Positions 5,150-5,734 of a stretch of DNA of 5,734 bases are shown piece after piece. The stretch lies in the NCBI GenBank assembly GCA_018660965.1, contig JABJJH010000592.1:1-5734 (forward strand). The letters are read 5' to 3'. The translations under genes were made by a program, and so were the position numbers. Within the stretch, counting starts at the first letter, position 1; the number at the start of each line of letters is the position of its first letter. The DNA comes from Rhodospirillaceae bacterium. Its GTDB lineage: Bacteria > Pseudomonadota > Alphaproteobacteria > UBA8366 > GCA-2717185. Under the pieces are notes generated by a model, which saw only the letters and a program-made list of their open reading frames with translations, searched no databases and was not told where the DNA came from.

Positions 5150-5734
5150 TCAGATATTGTCGAGATGTTCCTCGACATGGCGAATCGCGGTGAGCGCCAT
5201 GGCGGCGTTGGCTAGTTCGTCATAGACGGGAATGCCGGCGTCAAGCGCGCGAGCGCGATAGGTTCGTTTGCTTTCTTCCAAGTCTGGGTCGCCGTCGGAA
5301 CGCAGGACGAGCATGAAATGCGCCTGACCGGGAAATTTGGTCTGCACCGAGACGGCGGCGTTGATGAGGTTGTCCATCGGATCAATAGGCCCGCGCCCCA
5401 GAAACGCGGCGAGGTTCAGGTGCATCACGATCGCGTCCGGTGCGCTGGTGGTGTAGACGGCGTCGAGGATGGCGCCCGCGATACGGCCTTCCTGCGCTTG
5501 CAGGGTGTTGACGGGTGTGTCGATGGGATTGACGACGCTGGTGCCCGGCGGAAGGTCGAGCGCCTCCAGGGCTTCGAGGGCTTCGTCCGCGAGTGGGTCG
5601 ATGGAAAGGTTCTGGCGCGCGAAGAAATCGGTCGCGAGCACGCTGGTCCCGCCACCATTGCCAAACAGCACGACGCGGCGGGTCGGCCTGTCGGCGCGCG
5701 GCGCCATGCACTGGAAGGCCAACAGCGCTTCGAG
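5150..5734 (-). CDS. ADP-forming acyl-CoA ligase, alpha-type C-terminal domain (5' end outside window)
   Basis: The last ~194 codons of a gene entering from beyond the right edge; the frame is open to base 5734, so the TTG at 5722 is not a start. It matches the second flavodoxin-like CoA-ligase domain of NDP-forming acetate/acyl-CoA ligases, which interconvert acyl-CoA and acid with ADP to ATP phosphorylation in the cytoplasm. Evidence is the strand-loop RRVVLFGNGGGTSVLATDFF (family VTNxGGxGVLAAD), the LPPGTSVVNPIDTPVN segment (family LPxxAsvxNPvD), and the closing GIPVYDELANAAMALTAIRHVEEHL (family GIPVFxSPExAxxALaAlxxY). The chain ends there, so no ATP-grasp domain follows; the beta half must be a separate subunit or lie N-terminal. 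The active-site histidine domain and CoA-binding domain would be upstream, outside the window. It is GC-rich (40 of 60 bases at 5461-5520). Confidence 0.85.
   Translation of the reverse strand, partial: LEALLAFQCMAPRADRPTRRVVLFGNGGGTSVLATDFFARQNLSIDPLADEALEALEALDLPPGTSVVNPIDTPVNTLQAQEGRIAGAILDAVYTTSAPDAIVMHLNLAAFLGRGPIDPMDNLINAAVSVQTKFPGQAHFMLVLRSDGDPDLEESKRTYRARALDAGIPVYDELANAAMALTAIRHVEEHLDNI

Overview
The window looks like chromosomal DNA of a Gram-negative proteobacterium, most likely an alphaproteobacterium (perhaps Rhodospirillales-like). This is inferred from protein flavour and GC-rich metabolic genes; no rRNA or other taxonomic marker is present. It has three parts: a GC-rich metabolic gene end on the left, a less GC-rich polysaccharide-assembly segment in the middle, and two GC-rich metabolic/repair-type genes on the right.

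Left, 1-542 (+): the 3' end of a hydantoinase B / 5-oxoprolinase-type gene. Middle, 574-4563: a divergent surface-polysaccharide module. On the minus strand are a small single-pass membrane protein (1924-2169) and, downstream of it, a family 4 glycosyltransferase (574-1746). On the plus strand are a small cysteine-rich, probably zinc-binding protein (2818-3021) and a polyprenyl-phosphate sugar-1-phosphate transferase (3172-4563). The last resembles the exosortase/PEP-CTERM-associated initiating transferases. The two arms are separated by about 650 bp of AT-rich DNA (2170-2817) with no convincing gene but with several repeats and dyads and possible promoters. Right, 4560-5734 (-): a stand-alone CinA C-terminal-type amidase gene and the 3' end of an ADP-forming acyl-CoA ligase alpha-type gene.

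Functionally, the transferase would load the first sugar phosphate onto a lipid carrier at the inner membrane, and the glycosyltransferase would extend the chain in the cytoplasm. The two small proteins head the two arms and have unknown roles. No polymerase, flippase, exporter, chain-length regulator or exosortase is in the window, so this is either a fragment of a dispersed system or a small satellite locus.

I see no CRISPR array, tRNA, rRNA, insertion sequence or strong rho-independent terminator. The most unusual content is the AT-rich control region and the two unrecognised small genes. I do not see clear proof of a wholly new system.
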